From positions 1-27,273 of the forward strand of contig CABSEG010000032.1 of NCBI GenBank assembly GCA_902476645.1: a stretch of 27,273 bases of DNA, given 5' to 3'. The DNA is from an uncultured Lachnospiraceae bacterium. GTDB taxonomy: Bacteria; Bacillota; Clostridia; Lachnospirales; Lachnospiraceae. The translations under genes and the position numbers were made by a program. The notes beneath the pieces were generated by a model that saw only the letters and a list, made by a program, of their open reading frames with translations, was not told the origin of the DNA and did no database searches. Shown here piece by piece: positions 8,594-16,138 of the stretch. Position 1 is the stretch's first letter; each line of letters starts with the position of its first letter.

Positions 8594-9902
8594 TCAACTT
8601 CCAGGTTCTGATTTGCTCCAGCTTGTCTTTTACCTTTTTTTCTGCGCCTTCGCTTCCCGGCTTATAGTAACGCGCGTCCTTCAGACGGTCCGGCATACAC
8701 TGCATTCTGGTAAGTTTTTCTTCCGTATCATGGGCATAGGCATAACCCTTGCCGTAATCCAGCTTTCGCATCAGATCCGTCGGCGCATTTCTAAGCTGCA
8801 GCGGCACTGGCTCCGCCGGGAGGCTGCGCACGTCTTTTTTACAGTTTTCACAGGCGGTATACAGGGAATTAGACTTGGGAGCCATGGAAAGATAGACTAC
8901 GGCATGGGTCAGGTTTACATCGCACTCTGGCATTCCGTTAAAATGGCAGGCCTGATAGGCTGAAACCGCCACCTGCAAGGCCTGGCTGTCTGCCATCCCC
9001 ACATCCTCGCTGGCAAAACGAACCAGCCTTCTGGCAATGTAGAGCGGTTCCTCCCCTGCCTCCAGCATCCGCATCAGCCAGTAGATGGCCGCATCCGGAT
9101 CGCTGTTTCTCATGGACTTGTGCAGGGCAGAAATCAGATTGTAATGTTCTTCACCGTTTTTATCATATAGCAGAGACCTGCGGCTGATACACTGTTCCAT
9201 AACCTCCGGCGTCACCGTAATCTGCTCCTGACTGATCTCTCCGTTTAACACAGCCATCTCCAATGTATTTAAAGCCGTTCTGGCATCCCCGTTTGCAAAG
9301 CGGGCGATGGCCAAAAGCTGCTCGCTGCTAATCCCAATCTTTTGATTTCCATATCCCTTGGGACTTGTCAGCGCATGGGAAAGCAATTCCATCAAGTCTT
9401 CCTCTTCCAGCGCTTTTAAGACAAAAACCTTGCATCTGGAGAGCAAAGCCGCATTGATTTCAAAGGAGGGATTTTCCGTGGTAGCACCAATCAATATGAT
9501 GCTTCCCTTCTCCACATAGGGTAAAAAAGCATCCTGCTGAGCCTTATTAAACCGATGAATCTCGTCTACAAAAAGCAACGTGCGCATTCCCATTCTCCGA
9601 TTCTCCTCAGCCCTTCCCATCACTTCTTTAATCTCTTTGATTCCGCTTGTTACTGCGCTAAAATCCATAAAATTCGCCCTGGTAGAATGCGCAATGATGC
9701 GGGCCAGAGTCGTCTTTCCCACTCCGGGCGGCCCCCAAAAAATCATGGAGCTGATTTGATCCTTTTCCATCAGCTTCCTGAGTACGCCGCCCTCACCCAG
9801 CAGATGCTTTTGTCCCACAAATTCCTCTAAAGACGCAGGCCTTAATCTGCTGGCCAAAGGAGCGCTCACATCCCGATCGTCAAATAATGTCATCTGTTCC
9901 AT
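8586..9902 (-). CDS. rarA: Replication-associated recombination protein A (AAA+ ATPase, RarA/MgsA family)
   Basis: RarA is a clamp-loader-like ATPase that acts at stalled replication forks in the cytoplasm. The sequence shows the family layout: N-terminal MTLFDD segment, SRLRPASLEEFVGQKHLLG, Walker A GPPGVGKT (about 57-64), Walker B LLFVDEIHRF, sensor 1 GATTENPSFE, and the C-terminal tetramerisation region with KGYAYAHD. The length of about 438 residues is normal. Two starts are close: ATG at 9902 (about 9 bases after AAGGA) and GTG at 9908 (about 4 bases after it). The ATG has the better spacing. It is transcribed alone from a promoter at 10066-10094 and is convergent with the region 1 operon. 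Confidence 0.95.
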   Translation of the reverse strand: MEQMTLFDDRDVSAPLASRLRPASLEEFVGQKHLLGEGGVLRKLMEKDQISSMIFWGPPGVGKTTLARIIAHSTRANFMDFSAVTSGIKEIKEVMGRAEENRRMGMRTLLFVDEIHRFNKAQQDAFLPYVEKGSIILIGATTENPSFEINAALLSRCKVFVLKALEEEDLMELLSHALTSPKGYGNQKIGISSEQLLAIARFANGDARTALNTLEMAVLNGEISQEQITVTPEVMEQCISRRSLLYDKNGEEHYNLISALHKSMRNSDPDAAIYWLMRMLEAGEEPLYIARRLVRFASEDVGMADSQALQVAVSAYQACHFNGMPECDVNLTHAVVYLSMAPKSNSLYTACENCKKDVRSLPAEPVPLQLRNAPTDLMRKLDYGKGYAYAHDTEEKLTRMQCMPDRLKDARYYKPGSEGAEKKVKDKLEQIRTWKLKP

Positions 9903-9954
9903 TGTCACTTTTCCTTCTTTACAAGTTCATGCGGCATACCTGTGCCAGTGCCGG

Positions 9955-10020
9955 TTACAAGCCAAATTCCTGAAAGAGATTTTCCTGATATTCTCTGTCA
10001 CAGACAGTTCTCAATGTCAT
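9955..10020 (-). CDS. Possible 21-codon small ORF upstream of rarA
   Basis: An ATG at 10018-10020 opens a 21-codon frame (begins MTLRTV, ends FQEFGL) closed by TAA at 9955-9957. AGGAA stands just before the ATG, and it lies inside the predicted rarA leader, about 50 bases before the rarA start. I do not recognise the peptide. It could be a leader peptide, an independent small protein, or chance. An in-frame stop a few codons upstream rules out a longer form. Confidence 0.3.
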   Translation of the reverse strand: MTLRTVCDREYQENLFQEFGL

Positions 10021-10065
10021 CCGTTCCTATATGCGTCCTCCAGGCATATCAACTGCTTTATCTTT

Positions 10066-10094
10066 ATTATAATCTTCCTTTGAATTGCAGACAA
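10066..10094 (-). promoter_or_regulatory. Probable rarA promoter
   Basis: On the minus strand TTGTCT (10089-10094), a 17-base spacer and a perfect TATAAT (10066-10071). Transcription would start near 10059, giving a leader of about 155 bases that includes the 21-codon ORF. Confidence 0.55.
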
Positions 10095-10225
10095 CCGTTT
10101 CCTACTTTTTATTCATGGTAGTTTGCCCGAATCGGGCTTGAACTGTTAAAATTGATATGATTGATATTGTTTTCGATACTAGAAATTTTCTAAATGCACG
10201 CACATGCCGGACCCATGCCTGGCAT

Positions 10226-10253
10226 CCTGATACAGCTCAATACCTGTATCAGG
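10226..10253 (-). repeat. 10-bp perfect hairpin downstream of the Fe-S operon
   Basis: CCTGATACAG (10226-10235) and CTGTATCAGG (10244-10253) are perfectly complementary around 8 bases. It lies about 65 bases after the membrane Fe-S protein stop, so it may end that transcript, but no U-run follows on the minus strand. It also falls at the predicted 5' end of a transcript from the promoter at 10258-10286, so a 5' stabilising hairpin or an operator is equally possible. Confidence 0.5.
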
Positions 10254-10257
10254 ATTT

Positions 10258-10286
10258 ACCATAGCATACTTTTCTGAAATTGTCTA
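10258..10286 (-). promoter_or_regulatory. Possible minus-strand promoter in the rarA upstream gap
   Basis: TAGACA (10281-10286, five of six), a 17-base spacer, and TATGGT (10258-10263, four of six) preceded by TGC, an extended -10. Start would be near 10251, at the foot of the 10-bp hairpin. It could drive a longer rarA leader or a small RNA. Confidence 0.35.
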
Positions 10287-10318
10287 ATCTAAATTTACGG
10301 CTTGCTTGCGTAAACGTA

Positions 10319-10894
10319 TCACGATTTTCCATTTTTCCATTTACAAATCAGCTGGGTCATGGTTCCCATGGGACAGTAAACGCACCAGCTGCGAGGCTTG
10401 AACAGAACCATCGTAACAAGTCCCAGAATCGTGGATGTCAGCATCACGCTGTAAAAGCCAAAGGCAAACTGCGCAACGCCCTCATGAAACAGCGTGCCAT
10501 GATATGCCCAGTTCCATGGAAGCTTAAATGTCCACAGCAACGTCACGACTTGTTTCAAATCCCGGGCTTCTGAAAATACCAGATACGTATTCCAGAGCAT
10601 CAGAAAAAACATGATAAAAAAGAAAATCAGAAAGCCGTAACGAAACGCCTTGCTTTTCATCCATTTGGGAATATCCTTTTTGCGGGACAGTCCAAAGCGT
10701 CCCCCCAGCAGGCCAAACAGCTGGCCCCGGCCGCAATAACGGTTACAGTAGCCTTTGGTTCCCCGGATCACGGAAATCAACAGTGGAATAAAAAAGCATA
10801 AAAGTCCCAGCCACGCAAACAGAATATTGAAAAATCCCAATATGAGATACGTAAGCGAGAAGATCCAGAGGTAGTCATACCAGTTCTTTTTCAT
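10319..10894 (-). CDS. Membrane protein with two CxxxC Fe-S motifs (NapH/Fer4_5-like)
   Basis: The 191-residue protein has about four membrane helices and two short cysteine motifs next to helices, CNRYCGRGQ and CVYCPMGTMTQ, typical of the polyferredoxin-like membrane proteins of the NapH/NosR/YccM type, which bind Fe-S centres and move electrons at the membrane. The first motif has Gly where Pro is usual. The ATG at 10894 is chosen because it overlaps the ferredoxin stop (ATGA) and has AGGTGA about 4 bases upstream; the longer open frame would run back into the ferredoxin. It lacks the extra soluble 4Fe-4S domain of full NapH, which the separate upstream ferredoxin may supply. The redox partner is unknown. 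Confidence 0.75.
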   Translation of the reverse strand: MKKNWYDYLWIFSLTYLILGFFNILFAWLGLLCFFIPLLISVIRGTKGYCNRYCGRGQLFGLLGGRFGLSRKKDIPKWMKSKAFRYGFLIFFFIMFFLMLWNTYLVFSEARDLKQVVTLLWTFKLPWNWAYHGTLFHEGVAQFAFGFYSVMLTSTILGLVTMVLFKPRSWCVYCPMGTMTQLICKWKNGKS

Positions 10895-11103
10895 GGGCTC
10901 ACCTCCCGAATCTGAATCACGGATGCCGGACATTCTCTGGCACATTTGCCGCATCCTATACATTGTTCCAAATCAATTCTGGCTACAATTCCCCTGAAAA
11001 TACAGACTGCCTGTTTCGGACATACCTTCACACAACAGCCGCAGGCAACGCAGTCTTTTTCTTCCACAAAGGCTTTCCTTTTTCTTCTTGTTTTTGCTTC
11101 CAT
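10891..11103 (-). CDS. 2[4Fe-4S] ferredoxin
   Basis: A 70-residue protein with two classical motifs, CVACGCCVKVCP and CIGCGKCARECP, each binding one 4Fe-4S cluster. A short basic N-terminus (KTRRKRK) precedes them. GGAGG stands 7 bases before the ATG at 11103. It overlaps the next gene by 4 bases, so the two are translated together and the ferredoxin probably works with that membrane protein. It lies 46 bases after the binding-protein gene and may be the tail of the same transcript or have its own start. Confidence 0.9.
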   Translation of the reverse strand: MEAKTRRKRKAFVEEKDCVACGCCVKVCPKQAVCIFRGIVARIDLEQCIGCGKCARECPASVIQIREVSP

Positions 11104-11112
11104 ATAATATCC

Positions 11113-11129
11113 TCCAGAAATTTTCTGGA
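11113..11129. repeat. 17-base inverted repeat just upstream of the ferredoxin
   Basis: TCCAGAAA and TTTCTGGA flank a single base, giving a perfect 8-bp inverted repeat between the binding-protein gene and the ferredoxin. Its distal arm runs into the GGAGG ribosome-binding site. The core AGAAATTTTCT occurs again within a palindrome at about 10179-10191 on the other side of the Fe-S genes. It may be an operator or an mRNA structure affecting ribosome access. Confidence 0.5.
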
Positions 11130-11149
11130 TTTAGCATAGCAAATGTATT

Positions 11150-12781
11150 TCAGGACTTCTGTGACCTTGTCACTCTCCTCCTCACCTCCTCTGTCAGTTC
11201 TTGCTCATAAGCTTCCACATCCACTTCCTGCCGATAGGCCTTCTGGTATTGCGTCCATTTCTGCGCAAACTGTTTTTTTCCGGCCATAATAATCTTAGGA
11301 AGCCACTCTTTTTTTACCCGGTCCATAGCTTCCTTGGCCTGTCCATAAGAGGTATCCTCCCCCCAGCTTTCAATGGCAGAGTACAGTGGAAACCAGGGGG
11401 CATTCTCTCTGGCTTCTCCAAGAAAGTCTGTCCATTTTTCATAACCATAGGCTTCCAATACTTCCCGGTCTGTCTCTGACAGGGTTGCCGCGTATTCCCC
11501 TGGTTGTTGTTCAGGAGAGGCCGCATTGATCCCATCCTGCAGCATCCCCTCCTTATGTGGAAAATAACTATAGCTGCATCGGTTTTCCAACTGCCACTGG
11601 GCATCGCCGGCTTTACGTCTCTGTTCTTCCGTACGGTAAAAGACGCCATCTTCCCCAACCTGGTAATCAATGCCCTCCTCTCCCCAGGAGCGAAGCAGCT
11701 GTATCTGTGGGTCTAAAAGATCATTCAAAAACTGCAAAGCCCCTTCCACATCTTCACAGCTGACGCTGATACCCACGCCGTTTCCCGTGTTCAAGGCAGG
11801 CTTACTCTGGTATGCTCCCTCCACTTCTTTACTGATTGTAAGCCCCAAGGGTACATAAGTCCGGTCATCCATTCCCTGTTCTCTGAGCACATCCTCGGCG
11901 CCTCTAAACTGCCATCCCTGATCCACCATTCCCAGAACACAGCCGGAGGCAAGTTTTTCCAGATACTCTTCGTAAGACATGGTAAAGGTTTCGGGATCGA
12001 TGATTCCCTTCTCATATTCGGCGCAAAGCCTTTTATAGTACTTCCTGGCTTCCGGCAAATGATCATATACGGAGGCTTCCAAAGTATCTGGATTTACCAC
12101 GGCGCAGCCGTCATTGGGATAGCCTGCCAGGAACTGAGGAGGATTTTCCAGGCAAAAATATCTCCAGTCATCACACAGGATCTCAAACCCCAGATTCCTC
12201 TGTCCGTTTTCAGACTCTGGATTTTCCTTCAAATATGCGTTTATTAAATCGAAATATTCGTCCAGGGTTTTGATTTTTGGATACCCCGCCCATTTCAAAA
12301 CTCGCTTTTGAATCCAAAAAGCCTCATCCGAGTGATTGGTGATCATGGAAGTTCCATTTATCACGGAAAATTGGGGGATGAAATAGATGTGTCCATCTTC
12401 CTTTTTCAGGCTATTCCATTCCTGCTCTGACAGATATGCTTTTAAATTAGGATAGTCGTCCAGGTAGTGTTCCAGAGGGATCAGCGCTTCTGCCTCGATC
12501 AGCATACCGGTGGCATCTGAACCATCAATAAAATCCGGATACTCCTCGCTTTCAATCATCACCTGGATACGCTCTTGAGGAGTTTGGGCCTCCAGCCACG
12601 AAATTTCCGCCTTTGCTCCGATTTTCTCAGCAATTTTGTTCATAATCCGGTTATCTGATGGCATTACCTTTCCCGGCACTGCCATAAAAGCGCTGAAAGT
12701 TTTAATCTCCTTTTTCTCTGCACACCCTGTCAGAATCAGAGATAACAAAACTGCTCCAACCAGAATGACTGCCCGTTTCAT
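11150..12781 (-). CDS. Extracellular solute-binding lipoprotein (LplA/LipO-like)
   Basis: This 543-residue lipoprotein has a clear signal peptide and lipobox LTGC with Cys20 as the lipid-anchored residue. The remainder resembles the large oligosaccharide-binding proteins often encoded with YesM/YesN systems (PDFIDGSDATGMLIEAEALIPLEHYL, GHIYFIPQF). The ATG overlaps the response-regulator stop by 4 bases (ATGA), so it is translationally coupled to the two-component genes. In most such loci two permease genes follow; here a ferredoxin follows instead. It may therefore serve a permease encoded elsewhere or act as a periplasm-side co-receptor of the histidine kinase. The ligand is unknown, probably a sugar or glycan fragment. 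Confidence 0.88.
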   Translation of the reverse strand: MKRAVILVGAVLLSLILTGCAEKKEIKTFSAFMAVPGKVMPSDNRIMNKIAEKIGAKAEISWLEAQTPQERIQVMIESEEYPDFIDGSDATGMLIEAEALIPLEHYLDDYPNLKAYLSEQEWNSLKKEDGHIYFIPQFSVINGTSMITNHSDEAFWIQKRVLKWAGYPKIKTLDEYFDLINAYLKENPESENGQRNLGFEILCDDWRYFCLENPPQFLAGYPNDGCAVVNPDTLEASVYDHLPEARKYYKRLCAEYEKGIIDPETFTMSYEEYLEKLASGCVLGMVDQGWQFRGAEDVLREQGMDDRTYVPLGLTISKEVEGAYQSKPALNTGNGVGISVSCEDVEGALQFLNDLLDPQIQLLRSWGEEGIDYQVGEDGVFYRTEEQRRKAGDAQWQLENRCSYSYFPHKEGMLQDGINAASPEQQPGEYAATLSETDREVLEAYGYEKWTDFLGEARENAPWFPLYSAIESWGEDTSYGQAKEAMDRVKKEWLPKIIMAGKKQFAQKWTQYQKAYRQEVDVEAYEQELTEEVRRRVTRSQKS

Positions 12782-14376
12782 CTTCTCTCCTCCTCTCTCA
12801 TCCTTTTGCGATACTGAATGGGAGTTGTGCCCATCATCTGTACAAATCGATTGATAAAGTAATCCCCATTGGCAAATCCTACCTCTTTGGCAATTGCGTA
12901 GATGCGCTTATCCGTCTCGGTCAGCAAGCGAACTGCCTCCCTCATACGAAGTTCATTTACGTATTCCTTAAAGGACACGCCATGTCTTTTTTTAAACAAC
13001 TGCCCCAGATACACATTATTGATATAAAACTGCTCTCCCAATCTCTTCAGGCTCAGCTTCTCTTTATAGTGCTCCCTCGCATACTCTGCTACTTTCTCTG
13101 CGATTCCACCAGTCTCCAGTCTGCGAAGTTGTTCTAGGTAGGATGCATAGTCCTTTACAAATCTGGTCAGCTGGCTGCTATCTCCACTGAGGGCGATGCT
13201 GGCGAAGGACTCCTGGCTGATATACTGCAGAACTTCTTCCTGATTCGTCTCATCGTCCAGTTCCCTGGCCAGCTCCAGAAGCCGGTATAACAGATGATAG
13301 ATATTGGCGCTTAAAAGCTCCATACTCATAGCGCTCTCCCGAATGCGCTCAAAAATCTTGGCTGTGGCCTCTTCCAGCTTCTCCTGCCGGTTTTCCTTTA
13401 CCAGTCTGATTAATTCATCCACTTCTGCAAGCCTGGGAAACGTCTTTTTTTTGCTTTGCTGACCATACTCACTGATGGCTTCCTTTTCTATGGAAAAGTT
13501 TCTCAAACATCGTACAGCGCGGATAGAATGGTAAGACTCTCCAATCCTTTCCAAACCGCTCACCTCTTCTCCCACGTATGCCTGAACTTCCAGGGAAAAG
13601 TACTGACAAAGTCTTTTTCGCAGCCATACAATCCATTCTCTGGGTTCCATTCCTCTTTCTGCCGCCATTCTCGGAGTCAGCAAAAGCCCGACTCCAAAAA
13701 TATGCTGATCCGGTTCAACGGAAGGAACCACATGCAAACCATCCTTGTCTAAAATCTTGCAGAGATAATCTCTGCATCTGCCTTCCAGCAATCTGCACTG
13801 CTCCGAATCCAGCTGCGTATCCCCCTGTTTCCTTTTGTCAAACTCAAAACTGACATACTGCCACTTCTCCTGTGTCCCAAGCCTTTCTTTTACATAGGAA
13901 ATTTCCTCTTCTGTGTATTTTCCCCAGAGCAGGCGTGTGATGCAGGCATCATATTCCAGCCGTTTCCTGTAAAACTCCTGTTCGATTCCCTTCTGGTTTT
14001 GTGTAAATTCTCCCTTCAGCTTCTCGAGGATTTCTGTCAGTTCCTCCTTTTGCACCGGTTTTAGCATATACTCTCTCACTTGCAGTCTCACCGCCTGCTT
14101 GGCATATGTAAAATCCGCGTATCCTGTGAGAATTACAAATTTCATATTCCCGGGTATGCGCTTCCGAATCGTTGCAATCAGCTCTATCCCAGACATTCCT
14201 GGCATCTGCACGTCCACAAACATCAAATCTACCCTTTGCTTTTCCAGAAATTTCATTGCCTCTTTTCCGTTTTTGGCTTCGCCCACCACCTCATATCCAT
14301 ACAACTCCCAATCCACTAAAACCCGAAGTCCCTGTCGGATGTAGGGCTCGTCGTCCACTAAAAGCACTTGAATCAT
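12778..14376 (-). CDS. Response regulator with AraC-type output (YesN-like)
   Basis: A 532-residue regulator. The receiver domain (1-120) shows the acidic pair Asp8/Asp9, phospho-acceptor Asp55 in FVDVQMPG, Thr84 and Lys106. A long middle region of about 300 residues follows, then a C-terminal AraC DNA-binding domain (about 425-530) with LSLKRLGEQFYINNVYLGQL and IAKEVGFANGDYFINRF. It starts 1 base after the kinase stop with GGAG about 10 bases upstream, and its stop overlaps the binding-protein start. Phosphorylation by the adjacent kinase is expected. A transcriptional activator role on glycan-use genes is known for the family; targets here are unknown. Confidence 0.93.
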   Translation of the reverse strand: MIQVLLVDDEPYIRQGLRVLVDWELYGYEVVGEAKNGKEAMKFLEKQRVDLMFVDVQMPGMSGIELIATIRKRIPGNMKFVILTGYADFTYAKQAVRLQVREYMLKPVQKEELTEILEKLKGEFTQNQKGIEQEFYRKRLEYDACITRLLWGKYTEEEISYVKERLGTQEKWQYVSFEFDKRKQGDTQLDSEQCRLLEGRCRDYLCKILDKDGLHVVPSVEPDQHIFGVGLLLTPRMAAERGMEPREWIVWLRKRLCQYFSLEVQAYVGEEVSGLERIGESYHSIRAVRCLRNFSIEKEAISEYGQQSKKKTFPRLAEVDELIRLVKENRQEKLEEATAKIFERIRESAMSMELLSANIYHLLYRLLELARELDDETNQEEVLQYISQESFASIALSGDSSQLTRFVKDYASYLEQLRRLETGGIAEKVAEYAREHYKEKLSLKRLGEQFYINNVYLGQLFKKRHGVSFKEYVNELRMREAVRLLTETDKRIYAIAKEVGFANGDYFINRFVQMMGTTPIQYRKRMREEERR

Positions 14377-14377
14377 A

Positions 14378-16138
14378 CTAATTTTTCTCCAATTCGTGAT
14401 TATAGGTCAGAGGGAGTGTCACGCAAATTTCTGTTCCCTCCCCCTTTTCACTGTTTATTTCAAACTCTACTTCTCCCTCATAATACAGATTTAACCTCAC
14501 CACCGTATTCAGGATACCAATATGGGCGGCATCATGAAGCCGGTCGATGGTAGCATTGGCAATTTTCCTTCTCAGCCCCTCCAGTTCCTCTTGGGACATC
14601 CCGTTTCCTCCATCTAACACTTCCAGAAACATATGTGCCTCATCCTGTGATACGGTAACGGTAATATTTCCCCCTTCTATGCGAGGCTCAATCCCATGGA
14701 CACAAGCATTTTCTACCAACGTCAGCAGACTGAACTTGGGTATTTTCCGCTCTTCACACTCTTCCTGAATATATACCGAATAAGTCAACCGCTCTCCAAA
14801 GCGATACTTTTGGATGCCCAGATATGCTCTCACATCCTCTGCCTCCTGAGAGACCTCCACAAAATCCCGATTCCACTGAATCGCTCTTCGCAGCAGTACC
14901 GAAAACGTTTCCATCATCTGTGCTGTGTCCACCTCCCCGTTGACCAGGCTTCTCATGCGAATACTCTCCATTGTATTAAAGATAAAATGCGGGTTCATCT
15001 GGCTTTGCAGCGCATACAGTTCCGCTTGCTTTCTGGAAAGTTCAGCCGCCTGTTTTTCTGCATTCTTTTGATACACATCCTCAATCAGTTGTTTCATTTT
15101 TATAATCATGAAATTGTAACTGCGTATCAGGTCCCCGATTTCATCCTTACCCTCTTTGCAGTGGATCTCTTCTAGCCTGCCCTGCTCCATTCTGTTTAAA
15201 TATGCCCCGGTCAGAGCCAGTCTCCTTTGGAAAGAACGATTTACCAGCACAATCATCACACTTGGCAAGATCAGATTGACAAGAAAAAGGAGCAGGCAAA
15301 TCCCTATTTGTTCCTTAAGTCCGATCCAAAAGCTATAGGGCTTTGCTGTTATATAAATCCGCCACTGGTTCCCCAATATGGGAATATCTTTTTCAATGGA
15401 AACCCCTTCTTCCTCCATCCTGGAAAGCGGCAAAAATACCTCCCCGCCCGGTGTCCGCTCTGTGGACGCATATATGATCTTTTCCCCGTCGCACAGATAA
15501 AGATCCCCCGCATTTTTCTCATTTCGAATGCTTTCCGTCAGCCTCAGATAATCAATATCCAGTTTTAACAAATCGTTTCCCTGATTATAATCCATTTTTC
15601 TAATCACAGAGATTTTTCTGGCCCGGTTCACCGATGCCAGATAGGGTTTATCCTCCTCATAATAAGCAAAGATATCCATGGATCGTTCCCCGTTCTTATA
15701 CGCCGCATACCATTCCTCCCCTTCCAGCTCTTCCATCTTCTGAAAGTAGCTTCCGTTGGTGATCGTTCGATTCTCCGTATAAATGGTGGCCTCATAAACT
15801 GACTGAGAGGTATAATAATAACGGATTACATTATTCTCCAGCAAACGATTAAAGTCCTCATAGTATTCCGTCTGATCCGTATAAGACTTCCGCAGAAACT
15901 CATTGATACTTTTATCCCGGTAAAGATAATCCGATACAGAAATGGCATTGTTTACCGCCTGGTTGATCTCATATTCCACCCGAATCGCGGCATCTTCCAT
16001 ACCGGCTTTCTGCTCTCTCCTGTCAATTTGCACTACCAAAAAAATCACCAACACATTGGTCATAATCACCGGAAGCAGTACACAAACAAGATAGATCAGG
16101 GCCAGCTTGGTTCTGATTTTTAAATTATCTAGATACAA
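14378..16138 (-). CDS. Sensor histidine kinase (YesM/LytS-type, His_kinase family)
   Basis: A 586-residue membrane kinase. Membrane helices at about 11-33 and 278-300 flank an extracellular sensor of about 245 residues. A HAMP-like linker leads to the kinase core with phospho-acceptor His384 in QMNPHFIFNT, an N-box LLTLVENACVHG and a G-box DGGNGMS, in which Gly takes the place of the usual Asn of DNGxGM. The start is a TTG at 16136-16138, chosen because GGGAGG stands 7 bases before it and a good N-terminus follows; both lie inside the end of radA, overlapping it by 10 bases. This couples its translation to radA. It pairs with the response regulator immediately downstream. Confidence 0.92.
   Translation of the reverse strand: MYLDNLKIRTKLALIYLVCVLLPVIMTNVLVIFLVVQIDRREQKAGMEDAAIRVEYEINQAVNNAISVSDYLYRDKSINEFLRKSYTDQTEYYEDFNRLLENNVIRYYYTSQSVYEATIYTENRTITNGSYFQKMEELEGEEWYAAYKNGERSMDIFAYYEEDKPYLASVNRARKISVIRKMDYNQGNDLLKLDIDYLRLTESIRNEKNAGDLYLCDGEKIIYASTERTPGGEVFLPLSRMEEEGVSIEKDIPILGNQWRIYITAKPYSFWIGLKEQIGICLLLFLVNLILPSVMIVLVNRSFQRRLALTGAYLNRMEQGRLEEIHCKEGKDEIGDLIRSYNFMIIKMKQLIEDVYQKNAEKQAAELSRKQAELYALQSQMNPHFIFNTMESIRMRSLVNGEVDTAQMMETFSVLLRRAIQWNRDFVEVSQEAEDVRAYLGIQKYRFGERLTYSVYIQEECEERKIPKFSLLTLVENACVHGIEPRIEGGNITVTVSQDEAHMFLEVLDGGNGMSQEELEGLRRKIANATIDRLHDAAHIGILNTVVRLNLYYEGEVEFEINSEKGEGTEICVTLPLTYNHELEKN

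Larger units (their letters stand above)
9909..10318. other. 410-base intergenic region between rarA and the Fe-S genes
   Basis: This stretch has no ORF of normal gene length. It contains, from low to high coordinate: the small ORF at 9955-10020, the rarA promoter at 10066-10094, a short palindrome GCCCGAATCGGGC at 10125-10137, two copies of TTGATAT nine bases apart (10152-10158 and 10161-10167), the palindrome TAGAAATTTTCTA at about 10179-10191, a 10-bp hairpin at 10226-10253 and a second possible minus-strand promoter at 10258-10286. No riboswitch or tRNA fold was recognised. Confidence 0.6.

Noticed and set aside
10280..10573. A 97-codon plus-strand frame starting in the gap before the Fe-S genes
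   Set aside because: Most of it is antisense to the membrane Fe-S gene, and no ribosome-binding site precedes it.
11161..11173. GTGAC-N3-GTCAC palindrome resembling a CRP/FNR site
   Set aside because: It lies inside the last codons of the binding lipoprotein, is only 5 bp per arm, and may be chance.
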